A DNA stretch of 15,513 nucleotides from Bacillota bacterium (GTDB lineage: Bacteria; Bacillota; Clostridia; DSM-8532), in the NCBI GenBank assembly GCA_023410885.1, contig JAEYPI010000155.1, positions 1 to 15,513 of the forward strand, written 5' to 3'. Numbering within the stretch: the first letter of the stretch is position 1; every line of letters begins with the position of its first letter. The notes below the pieces were generated by a model. That model had not been told where the DNA came from, made no database searches, and saw only the letters and a program-made list of their open reading frames with translations. This document shows positions 6,409 through 13,863 of this stretch, in pieces. The translations under genes were made by a program, and so were the position numbers.

Positions 6409-8205
6409 CTATTTTTCGTATGGAATCCTTATTTCAGCCACGACGCCTCCGTCGCAACGATCAGCATAGTGAAGACCATAATCCTCGCCATAATGCATTT
6501 TGATCCGCTGATGAACGTTCTTTATTCCAAATCCGTCAGAATCTTTAACGGAGGTCTTTTCCCCTTCAAGATAGGTGTTGAGCTCTTGGACATCTGCGCC
6601 GGCCCCGTTATCCTCCACGCGAATAATGGCCTGGCTGCCATCAATCATACAGGATATAACGATCCGTCCTTTATGCTTTACGTTAGCGACACCATGAACA
6701 ACAGCATTTTCTACAAGGGGCTGCAACAAAAACTTGGGAATCTTCAAATTCATTTCGGACGACTGAATATCATATTCCACTTCAAAGCAATCTTCATATC
6801 TCATGGCCTGTATATTGACATAATTCCTGACATGGTCGATCTCCTCTTTTAACAGCACGAGATGGTCGGGATCCTTGATGCTGTATTTTAATATACTGGC
6901 CAGTGAGGATACCATGCGTACGATATTGCTCTGATTATTCAGAAGGGCCATCCAATTGACCGAATCAAGGGTATTGTAAATAAAATGCGGATTGATTTGA
7001 GCCTGCAGAGCTTTGAGCTCAGCTCTTTTTTGCTTGACACTGCTTTGGTAGACATCTGCTACAAGACCATCAATTCTTCCCATCATTTTATTAAAGCTTT
7101 TGTAGAGTATTCCAACTTCATCATGAGAGGGGTGGTCGATATTGGTTCGGAAGCTGCTTTCATTTCTAACCTCATTCATGACTCCTGCCAGCTTCTTGAT
7201 GGGTCTTGTTATACTAAAGGAAAAGATGACCGTCAAACCTATTCCGATGAATACAGCTATGACAGTTATGATGATGATCATTTTCGTAACAACATTAAGC
7301 TCTTCCAGAATGTCTGTGTATGGGATAACTGATATAAGTCTCAACCCCCAATTTAAGCGGCTTACAGCTGTTACATAATGTTGCCTCTCATATTCCAAAA
7401 CATGACTTTCCGTTCTAATATGGTTATTAACATATGAGATAAGCCCGTCTTCATCTACTCCTTTCCCGCGCAACGACGCATTATTGGAAAAAATCACCCT
7501 CTTGTCCTCGTCCAGTAAATAGATCTGTGCATGGTCGGTAAGCTTTGCGGCATCAAATTGCTTCTCTAATTCTCGCACATCAAAGCCCATGAGCATGACT
7601 CCCATTTTTTCCATGCTGTAAATATTGATATAGGGATTTCTGACCAGCCTTGATATATAAAGGCGCTGATTGTCCCCCTCCAGATAAAAGCAGTGAAAGG
7701 CTCCGTTAAGCTCAATTGTTTTAAGATACCAACCCTCATTTTTCTGGTTATCCGCTTTAAAAACACCATGCCGCGTACTAACAGCAGTATTTAGAGACAC
7801 CGGAAAAAAGGCCTCTGTAACGGGAAAGGCGTCGTCTATGAAAAAGAATGCGAAATTGTAATCGGTAAAATCCATTAACTGAATGAAATATTGTCTGAAC
7901 TGGCGCTCAATGGCTTCCCTGCCGGAGTAAAGCTCAAATGAGCTTTTACAATCGTTATTAAGTACCTCGACCAGCTTTCCGTCCCGGCACAGGTTTCCTA
8001 CCGCTAGGTTAATATTATTCAAAAGATTATCCATATTGGTGGAATTATGAGATATGATTTTCTCTTGCTGCTCAATAGCTTTGTTAATGATGATATCACT
8101 GACCAAGAAATAAAAGATTACATTTGATGAAATCACCACAGTCATAATGACAATAATAAAAATAAATGAGATTTTTGTGTTGATGCTCATATTCTTTATC
8201 ATCAT
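6409..8205 (-). CDS. Sensor histidine kinase, YesM/LytS type
   Basis: This 598-aa membrane kinase is the sensor of a two-component system. Order of parts: TM1 at about 12-36, an extracellular sensing region at about 37-305, TM2 at about 308-331 followed by a HAMP linker (SITRPIKKL onward), a His_kinase domain with the phosphoacceptor His407 in QINPHFIYNTLDS, and a C-terminal ATPase with the N-box PLVENAVVHG (Asn500), the G1 motif DNGAG (532-536) and GFGIKNV (558-564). All key residues are intact. The start overlaps the regulator stop (ATGA within TCATGATG), so the pair is translationally coupled; the second of the two tandem ATGs could also serve. Kinases of this class next to sugar ABC genes usually sense oligosaccharides or the binding protein's ligand. 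It sits between the regulator and the transport unit it probably controls. The signal itself is unknown. Confidence 0.95.
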   Translation of the reverse strand: MMIKNMSINTKISFIFIIVIMTVVISSNVIFYFLVSDIIINKAIEQQEKIISHNSTNMDNLLNNINLAVGNLCRDGKLVEVLNNDCKSSFELYSGREAIERQFRQYFIQLMDFTDYNFAFFFIDDAFPVTEAFFPVSLNTAVSTRHGVFKADNQKNEGWYLKTIELNGAFHCFYLEGDNQRLYISRLVRNPYINIYSMEKMGVMLMGFDVRELEKQFDAAKLTDHAQIYLLDEDKRVIFSNNASLRGKGVDEDGLISYVNNHIRTESHVLEYERQHYVTAVSRLNWGLRLISVIPYTDILEELNVVTKMIIIITVIAVFIGIGLTVIFSFSITRPIKKLAGVMNEVRNESSFRTNIDHPSHDEVGILYKSFNKMMGRIDGLVADVYQSSVKQKRAELKALQAQINPHFIYNTLDSVNWMALLNNQSNIVRMVSSLASILKYSIKDPDHLVLLKEEIDHVRNYVNIQAMRYEDCFEVEYDIQSSEMNLKIPKFLLQPLVENAVVHGVANVKHKGRIVISCMIDGSQAIIRVEDNGAGADVQELNTYLEGEKTSVKDSDGFGIKNVHQRIKMHYGEDYGLHYADRCDGGVVAEIRIPYEK

Positions 8206-9284
8206 GAGCTGCTTCCATCCTGAAATTTGTTATTTAGGATTAAGTTTCTGTATTCGGAGGGTGTCATTTTGACTTGCTTTTTAAATGCACGGGTGAAATA
8301 GTGTTGGTTTTGGAAGCCGACCCGGTCTGAAATAACGGACATGGATAAGGATGGGTTATTTAAAAGCGCGCAGGCCTGATCAATTCTCAATTTCTTGATG
8401 TGAGAGATGACATTGACACCGGTAAATTGGCGGAAAATAACACTCAGGTATGCAGGCGTGAGCTTTAAGCTGTCAGCAATTTCAGAAACAGACAGATTCA
8501 TATCACCAAAATTCTTGTTGATATATTCCTTTACATACTCTGTGATGTGTTCAGACCGTGAATCCTTCTTTTGATTTGTGAATTGCAGCACATCCATATA
8601 AAGCTGCTCCACATAGGAGTGCATACTCTCACGGGTTTTTAAGGTATAGAGCTCTTCAAATACCCATTCCTTTGAATTCAGCAGCGGGTGTATATTGACA
8701 CCCATACCGCTGAAGTAGTTGAATAGTATTTCTATCAAACGTATATAAAACGCTTTGGACTCATGGCGGCAATAATCTTTTTGATTGAGCTCCTTCTCAA
8801 AAAATCGCTCAAAATATTCATGGTCACATCGGCTTAAGGCCTGGTTTAATTCCCGCTCCAGTTCTTCATTAAATATGGTTTTATAGAGACTGAGCTTTTC
8901 TATCATTTTGATTTTTAGGGATTTGATTAATTCGATAAGCTGCTTGATTTTATCCTGATCTATAGGTTTGAGTATGTAGCTTTCGACGCCATACTGTATA
9001 GCGGTGCGGGCATAATCAAAATCTTCATAGGCACTTAGCAGAATAATGGAGGTGTCAACCATGACCTCATGGACTTTCCGGCAAAGCTCCAAACCATCCA
9101 TGATGGGCATTTTAATGTCTGAAATGATGAGATCGGGGCGCTTTTCAAGGGCTATATTGAAGGCGTCCTCTCCGTTTCTGGCTTCTCCGACAATGTCCAC
9201 ACCCATTTCAGCCCATGGAATAAGTGCCCTTAACCCTTTACATACGTATACGTCATCGTCAACAATCAAAACCTTAATACGCAT
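8202..9284 (-). CDS. Response regulator, YesN type with AraC DNA-binding domain
   Basis: This 360-aa cytoplasmic transcription factor is the partner of the adjacent sensor kinase. The receiver domain (about 3-120) has the acidic cluster DDD (9-11), phosphoacceptor Asp56 in SDIKMP, Ser84 and Lys106 in LKP, all as expected. A middle region (about 125-245) without clear motifs joins it to an AraC-type double helix-turn-helix (about 247-348), ending with the family signature GFQNQHYFTRAFKKQVKMTPSEYR. Phosphorylation should promote DNA binding at target promoters such as the one at 6338-6366. The start is odd: AAAGGAGG directly abuts the ATG with no spacer, and a stop codon lies four codons further upstream. 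The isoleucine codon ATT at 9278 (codon 3) stands at ideal distance from the site and would give a typical regulator N-terminus. It lies 19 bases after the DUF4838 gene and is co-transcribed with it. Confidence 0.95.
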   Translation of the reverse strand: MRIKVLIVDDDVYVCKGLRALIPWAEMGVDIVGEARNGEDAFNIALEKRPDLIISDIKMPIMDGLELCRKVHEVMVDTSIILLSAYEDFDYARTAIQYGVESYILKPIDQDKIKQLIELIKSLKIKMIEKLSLYKTIFNEELERELNQALSRCDHEYFERFFEKELNQKDYCRHESKAFYIRLIEILFNYFSGMGVNIHPLLNSKEWVFEELYTLKTRESMHSYVEQLYMDVLQFTNQKKDSRSEHITEYVKEYINKNFGDMNLSVSEIADSLKLTPAYLSVIFRQFTGVNVISHIKKLRIDQACALLNNPSLSMSVISDRVGFQNQHYFTRAFKKQVKMTPSEYRNLILNNKFQDGSSS

Positions 9285-9292
9285 CCTCCTTT
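9285..9292 (-). promoter_or_regulatory. Ribosome binding site touching the regulator start codon
   Basis: AAAGGAGG is a near-perfect Shine-Dalgarno sequence but is followed immediately by ATG. Efficient initiation usually needs about 5-9 bases. The next in-frame codon at proper distance is ATT (9276-9278), a rare start codon. Either translation starts inefficiently at ATG or the gene uses ATT. Confidence 0.6.
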
Positions 9293-9303
9293 CGTACTAC
9301 TGA

Positions 9304-11232
9304 TCAGAGAAATCTGTTAGTCATGACTTCAAAGGTTTGAACGAACTCGTATAAGTCAAATACTTTCTGGAATTCATCCTCATGGACACACAAGAATTCT
9401 TTTAAAGTATTCCATTTCTCATGGGTTCCTTCCTTATTTCCTCTTGAACGCTGTTCCAGCATACTCGCATAGTGAACACAGAATTCCTGATGCAGCTTAA
9501 GGTAGCACCAGGATTGTGCCTGACTTCTACATGAAATTTTTAGATTAGCCATAATGACTGGTGTAAACGTCTTTACATAAGCCTCTATGGAAGCATACCT
9601 CTGCGAAGCTTCTTCATCCACCATTTCTCTCTCACCTCTTAAATAGGGAGGATTAAAAAGGCTTGTGAGCTTCTTTAAATAAGCCATAACCTTAACACCA
9701 TCAGGACCGTATGTCTTTTCAAAATAATCCAAGGCCTCCCGGTCAAAGTCAATAGAGCTATTCCAGAGGGTTCTACCCATCATATACAGCCCAAGGCCGT
9801 TTGGGAAAAAGCTTCTTTGAACCTGACAGCTTATAAACCCGTTAAGGCCTATAAGTTTAAGATTTTTAATATCCTCGCTTACAATACGTGAAATCTCAAA
9901 TTGTCCGGGATCATAGAAGTGATCCCACATGAAATGATAATCAAAATCGAAGCTGTCCCCCGAAAACGCCCTCTGCCATTCCTTAAGAAAAGCAATATTT
10001 TCCCCTATGGACGAGGGAAATGTCACCTTGTTACGTATGTAGTTTGGGGTGGTTTCAGGGAGCGCATCTGTTGAGAAGGATTTACTGTAGGTTCTGGTAA
10101 TGGGAGCAAACATCAGGATAAAACGATCAGGATTTTTGATTTTACGCACCTTGGGTGCCCACATGAGCTCGCAGTAAATCAGAAATACTATTTTAGTATT
10201 GATTTTTCTTTGAGTCATAAGCTCATCCAGCTCATTGAGCATTTGCACATAGAAGTCGGGAGGATTCTCCCTTAAGCAATTCTCACATTCGCATTGGTTA
10301 TTGAAGCCGTCAGCCAGCCAGAAATGAAGGGCATCAATATTTTTATGGGCTTCAAGATATTCGATGATGCTGTTGACGACGATTTTCCTTACCTCCGGAT
10401 TGGAATAGCATAGGTTCGTATTTAAAGGAATACCATCCCATATCTCCCTTTTCCCGTTTACCTGTGCAAGGTATTGTTGAGCTTCCGGCACTGCCTGAAT
10501 ATCGCTCTTCTCCCAGCTCAATCCGGGTATTCCAAAGGGCTCACAGGTCCAGCCATGCCCTACCGCATGATAGGCCAATCCTCTTTTATTGATCTCCTCT
10601 TCCAGCGCTTTTACAATTTCTCTGGCTTTTTCTATGCTGAAGCCCTCAGGGGATTTTTTATAGTTGATGTGGTGATTGTACCAACGATCAAAAAAAGCAT
10701 AAGCCTCACGGAATTGGATAAAGTACGAATTAAATCCCAGTTTAGGTGCCCAGTCAATCATATCCTGCACATTTTCAAGGCTTACAGCACCCTCTATGCA
10801 AATCCCACGATGGTGGTAGGAAGGTGTTTCATCAATATGTACGACTTGATCAAGAATATCGGTTTCCGGAATAATTTCGCCGTCTTCCCCCGGTCTGATC
10901 CACCTATAGCCGCATTCATATAAGAATCGGTATACCCCGAGAAGGACACTCCTTGGATTGAGTCCTATAATATTCCCGGAACCATAATTAATATCAATGT
11001 GATAGCTATCATCAAATACATCATGCGAGATGATGGGATCCGGCAGCCCAAAATCAGAATATAAGCCAAGTTCAATACATTTTGGAGATTGATTGAGATT
11101 ATACCCGATATCTACCTGCACCCATTCATGTGCTGACAATTTTCCCAGATATTTTTTTAGTTCCAAACCAGAAAAAACCACGGTTGGATTATCGTTTCTC
11201 AAAACAAGATTCAAGGTATCATGCATACTCAT
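9304..11232 (-). CDS. DUF4838 domain protein, probable intracellular glycosidase
   Basis: This protein of 642 aa has an N-terminal alpha/beta domain (about 5-130) like those preceding GH20 and GH67 barrels (LRNDNPTVVFSGLELKKYLG; VLLGVYRFLYECGYRWIRPG). A likely TIM-barrel catalytic region follows (about 135-480). The segment LHFWLADG-FNNQCECENC (about 302-319) with its Cys cluster is typical of DUF4838 proteins. From memory, that family includes the GH163 endo-beta-N-acetylglucosaminidases that act on N-glycans, so a glycosidase role is likely but specificity is open. There is no signal peptide or membrane segment, so it should act in the cytoplasm on imported oligosaccharide, whereas many relatives are exported. 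I chose the ATG at 11232 because GAAAGG lies 6 bases upstream; the ATG at 11238 abuts that site and one at 11226 is possible. It is the first gene of the unit that also encodes the two-component system. Confidence 0.85.
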   Translation of the reverse strand: MSMHDTLNLVLRNDNPTVVFSGLELKKYLGKLSAHEWVQVDIGYNLNQSPKCIELGLYSDFGLPDPIISHDVFDDSYHIDINYGSGNIIGLNPRSVLLGVYRFLYECGYRWIRPGEDGEIIPETDILDQVVHIDETPSYHHRGICIEGAVSLENVQDMIDWAPKLGFNSYFIQFREAYAFFDRWYNHHINYKKSPEGFSIEKAREIVKALEEEINKRGLAYHAVGHGWTCEPFGIPGLSWEKSDIQAVPEAQQYLAQVNGKREIWDGIPLNTNLCYSNPEVRKIVVNSIIEYLEAHKNIDALHFWLADGFNNQCECENCLRENPPDFYVQMLNELDELMTQRKINTKIVFLIYCELMWAPKVRKIKNPDRFILMFAPITRTYSKSFSTDALPETTPNYIRNKVTFPSSIGENIAFLKEWQRAFSGDSFDFDYHFMWDHFYDPGQFEISRIVSEDIKNLKLIGLNGFISCQVQRSFFPNGLGLYMMGRTLWNSSIDFDREALDYFEKTYGPDGVKVMAYLKKLTSLFNPPYLRGEREMVDEEASQRYASIEAYVKTFTPVIMANLKISCRSQAQSWCYLKLHQEFCVHYASMLEQRSRGNKEGTHEKWNTLKEFLCVHEDEFQKVFDLYEFVQTFEVMTNRFL

Positions 11233-11300
11233 AATCATCCTTTCAAAGCTACATACAAAGTTTTCTTTGCTTACCTTGTCTTGCCATCAGCAGTTAATCC

Positions 11301-11309
11301 ATTATATCA
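11301..11309 (-). promoter_or_regulatory. Extended -10 promoter of the DUF4838/two-component unit
   Basis: TGATATAAT is a consensus extended -10 element (TGN followed by TATAAT). There is no good -35 at 17 bases, which fits an extended -10 promoter or an activated one. The transcript would start near 11294, about 60 bases before the DUF4838 start. A 10-base palindrome, TGGGTACCCA, at 11328-11337 covers the upstream edge of the -35 region and may be an operator. Confidence 0.5.
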
Positions 11310-11327
11310 CAAAGTGTTTCAATAACC

Positions 11328-11337
11328 TGGGTACCCA
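11328..11337. promoter_or_regulatory. Palindrome TGGGTACCCA near the -35 region
   Basis: A perfect 10-base palindrome lies about 20 bases upstream of the extended -10 at 11301-11309, with a second small palindrome CCTTAAGG at 11341-11348. The position suits a regulator binding site. No matching copy was seen at the transport promoter, so there is no independent support. Confidence 0.25.
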
Positions 11338-11412
11338 TCACCTTAAGGCGTTCAAAATCCTTTGATTCTTTGAGGGGCTTCCCCAATATTTTATGTAGAA
11401 AAATATCCAGTC

Positions 11413-11943
11413 TTACAACATCGTTTTAACCATATCAAAAAGAAGATCGGTAAGCTCATCAGCCTTATTGACCTCGCCAAACCTGTCATCCAATGTAAAG
11501 CTCTGGTCATAGAATCTATCACTAGCGGGTGGAATACCCAGGCTAAACCCATCCTGGCCGGCTTTTGTACTTCTCAAAAAGCTGATGAGCTGGCCAATGC
11601 CAAGAAGAGGAAGGCAATCCTCCTTTAAAAAATAGTCACCGGGATCATCCATCATCCTATCAAAGCTTTCATCTTCAGAACATTCAGGATCAAAGGAATC
11701 CTCATTGTTATCAAACATGAGATCATCCAGAAGCCGTAAGCGTCTTAAGGTAATACTGGTTCCCTGATTAAGAATAATCTCACCCACTACAAACTCAAAA
11801 TCTTCATAAACATCATTCTCCGCATCCCTGCAAACTGAGGCAACGACACGATCGTATTTTGCCGGAAGCCACATGGCATTAAGGGTTTGTTTCTGACTAT
11901 CAGACAGAGTCTTCAAATCCTCGCTCGTAAGATATTGTTTCAT
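11413..11943 (-). CDS. Hypothetical acidic protein, 176 aa
   Basis: I do not recognise this protein. It is very acidic, above all in the middle (FDNNEDSFDPECSEDESFDRMMDDPGDYF, about 77-105 if split at natural breaks), and it has no signal peptide or membrane segment, so it should be cytoplasmic. The first part (MKQYLTSEDLKTLSDSQKQ, then LNAMWLPAKYDRVVA) looks globular. The C-terminal part ends in a helical KADELTDLLFDMVKTML. The start ATG at 11943 has GGAGGG upstream; an ATG 12 bases earlier overlaps that site. It follows the 130-aa lipoprotein with a 63-base gap and probably shares its transcript. It ends about 100 bases before the promoter of the DUF4838 unit, so it is probably not part of the sugar system. 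Codon usage looks like that of its neighbours. Confidence 0.8.
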   Translation of the reverse strand: MKQYLTSEDLKTLSDSQKQTLNAMWLPAKYDRVVASVCRDAENDVYEDFEFVVGEIILNQGTSITLRRLRLLDDLMFDNNEDSFDPECSEDESFDRMMDDPGDYFLKEDCLPLLGIGQLISFLRSTKAGQDGFSLGIPPASDRFYDQSFTLDDRFGEVNKADELTDLLFDMVKTML

Positions 11944-12006
11944 GATTCCCTCCATGATTCCGCTTTTTTCTTTTATTAATAAGAATCATCAATAACGCAA
12001 ATGATG

Positions 12007-12399
12007 TCAATTGACATACTTCCATGAGATATTATAGCTGCCTTTATGGTCTTTTGCATCAATAGTAATTTTATATTTACCCTTTTTGTCAAGGGTAACG
12101 ACAAAAGAGGAAGTAGGCATATCAGTCCCCTGATAAAATGTCTCATTCTGTTCATTAACTATGGAAAGGTCAAGCTTGCCGTCTTTGGAAACAACATCAA
12201 CTTCTACTTCCACTACTTCATTTTCCTCTATAGAGAGGGATGCAGTTTTATGCCCTTTCAGTTTTTCATAAGTCATAGCCATTGACGTGGATGTATTTTT
12301 TTCAATCGCAAGAGTTGCCGTGTAACTGCCAGTCGTACATCCAATCAAAGATAAAGCCAATAAAGTGCATGTAAAAATTCCTATTAAATATCGCTTCAT
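12007..12399 (-). CDS. Small lipoprotein, 130 aa, unknown function
   Basis: The N-terminus MKRYLIGIFTCTLLALSLIGC is a lipoprotein signal with lipobox LIGC (Cys21), so the protein should be anchored outside the membrane. The mature part of about 110 residues alternates hydrophobic and charged residues in the manner of a beta-sandwich (ATLAIEKN, ASLSIEEN, VVEVEVDVVSKDGK, YKITIDAKDHKGSYNISW). It recalls small extracellular immunoglobulin-like domains, but I cannot name a family. GGAGAG lies 8 bases upstream of the ATG. It is followed by the acidic 176-aa protein. The gap to the upstream transporter is about 70 bases, with a small palindrome but no clear terminator, so read-through from the transporter gene is possible. 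Confidence 0.85.
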   Translation of the reverse strand: MKRYLIGIFTCTLLALSLIGCTTGSYTATLAIEKNTSTSMAMTYEKLKGHKTASLSIEENEVVEVEVDVVSKDGKLDLSIVNEQNETFYQGTDMPTSSFVVTLDKKGKYKITIDAKDHKGSYNISWKYVN

Positions 12400-12432
12400 T
12401 TGTTTCTCTCCAAAATCATAATGATGTTTTCA

Positions 12433-12447
12433 ATGATACCCTATCAT
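12433..12447. repeat. Inverted repeat ATGATA-N3-TATCAT
   Basis: A perfect 6-bp inverted repeat with a 3-base centre lies between the transporter stop and the lipoprotein start. It lacks a U-tract, so it is not a terminator. It could be a small operator; its AT-richness makes chance possible. Confidence 0.3.
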
Positions 12448-12468
12448 CCATATCTCATTAGAATATCA

Positions 12469-13863
12469 TTAACTCTTCCCTTTCCTGTGCCCAGCTTTCA
12501 GCATAATGATTAATAACGGAATAAGATATACAATAAATAAGCCCAACGTTACAAATAATAGTGTATCGGACTCCGGAGCCATACCGATCAACAGGAGCAT
12601 GGGAGCCCCCAAAGCAATGGCAAAGCTACTGCCCGATAATAAATTATTGGCGGCTGGTGTCTTAAAGGAGGGATCAATCTCCCTGAGAAGCAATACGCCG
12701 GAGCTGATTGTCCCAGTAAGCATACCATACATGGAAACCATCCCCTCATTCTCATAAGAGGGGTATATTTTTTTGCATGCCCATTTAACATATACAAATG
12801 TGACATATCCGCCTATAACAGCCATGAGAATAAAGGGAATCCACAAACCGGTCAAATCTTTAAATTCTATTGATGCAATGCCTGCTATGGTCATAAAATC
12901 AAAGGCACTGCCTGAAATTCTACTCAAGAGATAATTGTTGGTATATTGACGTGTCATGACCTTCGCTTTTGTTAAGCCATTGATAATCGTCCGGCACCCC
13001 ATAGCCAGAATGGAACCGATAATAAAATTAAATCCCCAAATCAGTGGTGATACAGTTTTCGCTAAGCCGGGCAATGCTTGTTCTAATGCCGAGGTTATGC
13101 CTAGGGATACAAGGTAAGTTCCAAGATAAAGGAGCAATACCAGGGCAAGCTGTACGGACAATCGATCAACAGACTGGGCTATGGGTATTTCATTATTATC
13201 CTGGAAATCCTCCACAGTAACTGATCCTGAGAGAATGCCCGATTCCTGAATTTTAACTTTACTTTGCTTGTTCAAATAATTTAAATAGAACACTCCTACG
13301 ACACAGGCACATACAAACCCAGCGGCAGCTATAGAAAGGCCAAAAGATTGTCCACCTATAAACCCTAATTGTTCGTAAGTTGACCCCACATTGTTAGCTT
13401 GGCCGGGCCCCTGGCCATAGCCCATGGGCAGCAGAATGCCTGAAGCCTTGAAAAAATTCGGTAGAACCGTGTAAGCCAGTATTATGGAAATGATAAGCCC
13501 TACAATTCCCTGAATCAAGTATGTGCTTACAATCAATGCACCACTTTTCAGACCTGCAAAATTGCTTTTTTCGGAATCCTCAAATTTTTCCGGTGTTCGA
13601 AGTGAAAGCGCTATAAATCCGATACCAATGGTGTGATAGGTCACCATTTCAAGAAATGACCCGCTTAGTGGTAATAAACCTAGTTCTTTGAGGATTAGTG
13701 CGAGGAATCCTCCTAAAACAGCTGTCGGAACCATGCTTTTACGAATTACTTTGATTTTTCTTCGCAGTATGTTGGCTAAGAGCATGATGCCGGCCAAAAT
13801 ACCCATTTGAATGATAAAGTTCCATAAAGCTGAATTCGTCGCTGAAAAATCCAAACGAATCAC
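12469..13863 (-). CDS. GltS-like sodium:glutamate symporter family transporter
   Basis: This 464-aa integral membrane protein has about ten hydrophobic segments in two halves, as in the ESS (GltS) sodium:glutamate symporters. The signature MGYGQGPGQANNVGS (about 147-161) is the pore-loop-like motif of the first half, and SMYGMLTGTISSGVLLLREI in the second half is the matching loop. A hydrophilic stretch (NKQSKVKIQESG ... DFQDNNEIP) forms the central cytoplasmic linker. Members move acidic amino acids with sodium, but this branch differs from classical GltS, so the substrate is uncertain. The start is a GTG overlapping the acyltransferase stop as GTGA, so translation is coupled. AAAGGGGA touches that GTG; the in-frame TTG at 13854 has better spacing and may be the real start. 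The C-terminus is short and basic. Confidence 0.85.
   Translation of the reverse strand: MIRLDFSATNSALWNFIIQMGILAGIMLLANILRRKIKVIRKSMVPTAVLGGFLALILKELGLLPLSGSFLEMVTYHTIGIGFIALSLRTPEKFEDSEKSNFAGLKSGALIVSTYLIQGIVGLIISIILAYTVLPNFFKASGILLPMGYGQGPGQANNVGSTYEQLGFIGGQSFGLSIAAAGFVCACVVGVFYLNYLNKQSKVKIQESGILSGSVTVEDFQDNNEIPIAQSVDRLSVQLALVLLLYLGTYLVSLGITSALEQALPGLAKTVSPLIWGFNFIIGSILAMGCRTIINGLTKAKVMTRQYTNNYLLSRISGSAFDFMTIAGIASIEFKDLTGLWIPFILMAVIGGYVTFVYVKWACKKIYPSYENEGMVSMYGMLTGTISSGVLLLREIDPSFKTPAANNLLSGSSFAIALGAPMLLLIGMAPESDTLLFVTLGLFIVYLIPLLIIMLKAGHRKGKS

Noticed and set aside
6381..6420. Terminator after the sensor kinase gene
   Set aside because: The AATAG/CTATT stem is only 5 bp and is followed by A-rich, not U-rich, sequence in the transcript, so I could not support a terminator.
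6469..6852. 127-codon plus-strand open frame inside the sensor kinase gene
   Set aside because: It is the antisense shadow of the kinase ATPase domain, whose motifs are intact on the minus strand.
10474..10923. 149-codon plus-strand open frame inside the DUF4838 gene
   Set aside because: It is antisense to a well-supported gene, shows no recognisable domain and has no ribosome binding site I could support.
11360..11390. GGGG-AAG-CCCC hairpin as terminator of the acidic-protein gene
   Set aside because: The stem is very short with a bulge and no U-tract follows.
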